From an uncultured Clostridia bacterium (lineage in GTDB: Bacteria; Bacillota; Clostridia; Lachnospirales; Lachnospiraceae), in the NCBI GenBank assembly GCA_945622055.1, contig CALZBV010000025.1:1-16587 (forward strand): DNA of 16,587 nt, written 5' to 3'. Of the stretch, positions 14,997 to 16,587 are shown piece after piece. The number at the start of each line of letters is the position of its first letter. Positions within the stretch are counted from its first letter, which is position 1. A program made the position numbers and the translations under genes. The notes below the pieces were generated by a model. It saw only the letters and a list, made by a program, of their open reading frames with translations. It had not been told where the DNA came from and did not search any database.

Positions 14997-15096
14997 CCCG
15001 CAGCTTACGCCGCGGGGATTTCCGAAAAACTGTCGCCTTTCGTTTTTGGAAGCCCGGTTCCCGGCTTCCGATTTGCGAAGCCCTGCAGTCTTCGCA
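14997..15096. other. Cluster of four hairpins behind the DUF6273 gene
   Basis: Within 100 bases four inverted repeats follow one another. From the gene stop outward: tgcgaag/cttcgca (15074-15080, 15090-15096); ggaagcc/ggcttcc (15048-15069); ccgaaaaac/gtttttgg with one bulge (15022-15030, 15042-15049); and an 8-bp stem cccgcagc/gccgcggg (14997-15004, 15009-15016) whose minus-strand RNA would have a GUAA loop and one G-U pair. None has a T run, so they are not terminators. They start 18 bases after the stop of the gene with the putative DGR variable repeat. DGR targets are known to need a stem-loop just downstream of the variable repeat. The segment could instead be a structured RNA or processed 3' UTR. 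Confidence 0.45.
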
Positions 15097-15113
15097 GATG
15101 AGAGGATTCCGGA

Positions 15114-16367
15114 TTAATACGCTATCCATAAAGTGGGCCGCACGACGTTACTGTAGTTGTCTACCAAGTAGCCGCCCCGGTTGACGTTGCCATTGTAGTC
15201 GACATAAGCGGCGTTGTTACTAACGAAGCCCGGCGAGCGCAGCCACCAGTCTCCATTGACGTAGTATTCGTCGCTTGTATCCCAGCCCCAGCCTGCCTGC
15301 TCCTTCGCATACTTCGTTAGCTTTGCCCTGCGGACAGGGTCCCCTGCATCCGGGTCTGCATCAAAGTAGGTCATTACTTCCTCAATACTGAGTAAGAATA
15401 CCTTATCTCTCGTATCATTACCTCCCTCCGTTCCATACTCCGGATTGTCTGCATTTCTTACGAGTGTCTCTGCGATAGAGGTTCGTTCCTTTTCACTGAA
15501 TGCAGTACGGTAGAACTCACTGTTTAGCCAGCTTCTCAGGGTACAGGTTTCCCAGGTAACATCTACATATTCCTCATCATGGTACTGCTTTGCGTCTAAT
15601 GCGTATTTGCTTAAAAGCAGTGCCTTCCCGTCCTTTTTCTCCAGCACCAGCCACTCGATGGCTTCTGTTCCGTTTCCGAGGTCATTGTCCTGCTCGTAGG
15701 TACCAAAGGTAACGTAGTCGCCGACCTCAGCAGCTTCTATTTCCACGGTTCTTCCTGTAATTGTCACCCTGCTTCCGACTGACTTGGTTGGTTCCGGGGT
15801 AAGGGGGGCCGTTGGCTTCGGAGTAGGCGTAGCGGTTGACTTCGGAGTAGGCGTAGCGGTTGGCTCCGGGGTCGGCGTTGCAGTTGGCGCTAGAGTCGGA
15901 ATAGCGTTTGGTTCCGGGGTCGGCACCGGTTCTGTGGTAGGTTTCGGCTCATTTGTCGGCTCCGGGGTTCCTTCTGCCTCTTTCCGTTTCTTTTCTATCT
16001 TTTCCTGCTTTCGGCGGATTTGGGCAACCTCCTCCTCAGCCACTTCGCGTTTTGCTTTTTTCAGGATTTTCTCTGCCTTGTCATACTCGCCCAGCTCGCT
16101 GTAGATATCTGCGAGTTCGAGGTAAGCATCCACGCATTTCGGGTCTATCTCGATGGCCAGCTCATACGCTGCGATGGCCTGCTCATATTCAAGCTCCGAG
16201 AGATACTTCGCTCCGAGCGAAAGCTGCTTTGCTACCTTCTTTGCCGTTCCGCCCTTTGGAAGTAACAAAACAACAGCAATCGCAAGTACCACTATAATTA
16301 CCGCCAGAATAGCGATAACCGGCTTCATTTTCCCTGCGTTTCCTTTTTCTTTGTTTTCCTCTGACAT
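15114..16367 (-). CDS. Membrane-anchored TPR protein with C-terminal DUF6273 (C-type-lectin-like) domain, putative DGR target
   Basis: The 417-residue protein has a short charged cytoplasmic N terminus, one transmembrane helix (about 15-36), two TPR-like repeats (about 46-110; YEQAIAAYELAIEIDP and YLELADIYSELGEYDKAEKI), a charged helix (110-132), a Pro/Thr-rich stalk (133-195) and a DUF6273 domain (about 212-417). The latter shows VTFGTYEQDND, IEWLVL, ALLLSKY, TLRSWLN, VFLLS and the ending WWLRSPG (374-380) to VVRPTLWI. The anchor should place the TPR, stalk and lectin-like domain outside the cell. Residues 380-407 are rich in N, Y, D and S encoded by NNC or NNT codons, as in DGR variable repeats. 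The ATG follows GGTGGAG closely. It has its own promoter and no operon partner. The ligand is unknown. Confidence 0.85.
   Translation of the reverse strand: MSEENKEKGNAGKMKPVIAILAVIIVVLAIAVVLLLPKGGTAKKVAKQLSLGAKYLSELEYEQAIAAYELAIEIDPKCVDAYLELADIYSELGEYDKAEKILKKAKREVAEEEVAQIRRKQEKIEKKRKEAEGTPEPTNEPKPTTEPVPTPEPNAIPTLAPTATPTPEPTATPTPKSTATPTPKPTAPLTPEPTKSVGSRVTITGRTVEIEAAEVGDYVTFGTYEQDNDLGNGTEAIEWLVLEKKDGKALLLSKYALDAKQYHDEEYVDVTWETCTLRSWLNSEFYRTAFSEKERTSIAETLVRNADNPEYGTEGGNDTRDKVFLLSIEEVMTYFDADPDAGDPVRRAKLTKYAKEQAGWGWDTSDEYYVNGDWWLRSPGFVSNNAAYVDYNGNVNRGGYLVDNYSNVVRPTLWIAY
15138..15250 (-). other. Candidate DGR variable repeat (VR)
   Basis: This is the 3' end of the DUF6273 gene, codons for W374 to R410. 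GC-rich fixed segments (TGGTGGCTGCGCTCGCCG at one side, GTGCGGCCC at the other) frame about 30 codons. The varied codons are TTC, GTT, AGT, AAC, TAT, GAC, TAC and AAT, each reachable from AAC or AAT by changes at A alone, which is how adenine-mutating DGRs work. Fixed GCC, GCT, GGC and GTC codons lie between. No template repeat is in the window, so this is inference. Confidence 0.45.
15817..15888 (-). repeat. 24-bp tandem repeat, three units, encoding the Pro/Thr stalk
   Basis: Units 15817-15840, 15841-15864 and 15865-15888 are in tandem; the first two differ by one base, the third by more. Each encodes eight residues of the TATPTPK/E-type pattern. The period is a multiple of three, so copy changes would keep the frame and alter stalk length. 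More diverged PTPEP-type units flank it. Confidence 0.8.
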
Positions 16368-16425
16368 TTCTCTCCACCTGTGTGCTTTCTATTTGTCTCT
16401 GTCTCACCTTTCCACCATTGCCTTT

Positions 16426-16454
16426 ATTATACCAAGTCGCCGGTGCGACGGCAA
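16426..16454 (-). promoter_or_regulatory. Promoter of the TPR-DUF6273 gene
   Basis: On the minus strand TTGCCG (16454-16449), a 17-base spacer and TATAAT (16431-16426), with TGG directly before it as an extended -10, lie about 60 bases before the gene. The spacer holds a short GCCG/CGGC inverted repeat. Upstream to the window end I see no other feature. Confidence 0.75.
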
Positions 16455-16587
16455 GCCTTGTTTACAATTAGGTTTGCCACCTCTTCAAAAAAGCAGCTTT
16501 TAAGCTTATGACGCATTATAAAGTTACCACGCCAGGCAATCTCACTTATTTAAGAACTGCAATAAAACAAAGAGTGTACAAAGCATA

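Noticed and set aside
14914..15129. A 71-codon minus-strand frame after the DUF6273 gene, ending in a leucine-rich stretch
   Set aside because: It crosses all four hairpins and the purF -35, overlaps the upstream stop and has no good ribosome site; the hairpins explain the sequence better.
15817..15888. Short regular repeats that might suggest a CRISPR array
   Set aside because: There are no spacers; the units are directly tandem, in frame and encode a Pro/Thr linker.

Overview
The window looks like chromosomal DNA of a Lachnospiraceae-type Clostridium relative (Firmicutes). Ribosome binding sites are AGGAGG-like and promoters are clear TTGACA/TATAAT. The arginine genes are of the argJ (acetyl-recycling) type, PurF is the Fe-S, propeptide-bearing form, and a surface protein with a DUF6273 end is present. 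Assignment rests on protein style, not on a 16S gene. Nearly everything lies on the minus strand; only argG is on plus.

Left end (1-405): a compact inverted-repeat element, then a minus-strand tRNA-Thr(GGT) with its own promoter and intrinsic terminator. A further TTGACA at 16-21 points out of the window.

Arginine block (406-8565): on minus, maf (own extended -10 promoter), then a promoter with an ArgR-like site driving a GNAT acetyltransferase, argJ, argB and argD. These cover acetylglutamate formation and recycling, its phosphorylation, and the transamination to acetylornithine; argC and argF are not here. A secreted M14 carboxypeptidase fused to a C39-like cysteine peptidase follows argD. 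On plus, argG (argininosuccinate synthase) stands alone with a strong promoter, an inverted repeat over its -10 and a near-perfect terminator.

Middle (8576-10979): endonuclease IV (nfo) followed by a small type I membrane protein, preceded by an orphan protein whose C-terminal part resembles the end of the flagellar cap protein FliD.

Right part (10980-14927): a 771-residue cytosolic protein made of two complete tandem esterase units (E-set plus CE1-like), then purF. The 350 bases between purF and the next gene (14764-15113) hold no convincing gene. They contain a strong purF promoter, an intrinsic terminator directly at the expected transcript start, a second hairpin before the purF start, and a run of four hairpins just after the next gene.

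Right end (15114-16587): a membrane-anchored TPR protein with a Pro/Thr-rich repeat stalk and a C-terminal DUF6273 domain. Its last ~40 codons look like a variable repeat of a diversity-generating retroelement (DGR). No reverse transcriptase or template repeat is in the window, so it would be a remote target. This gene plus the hairpins behind it is the best candidate for an unusual system. From 16455 to the end I see nothing else I can support.
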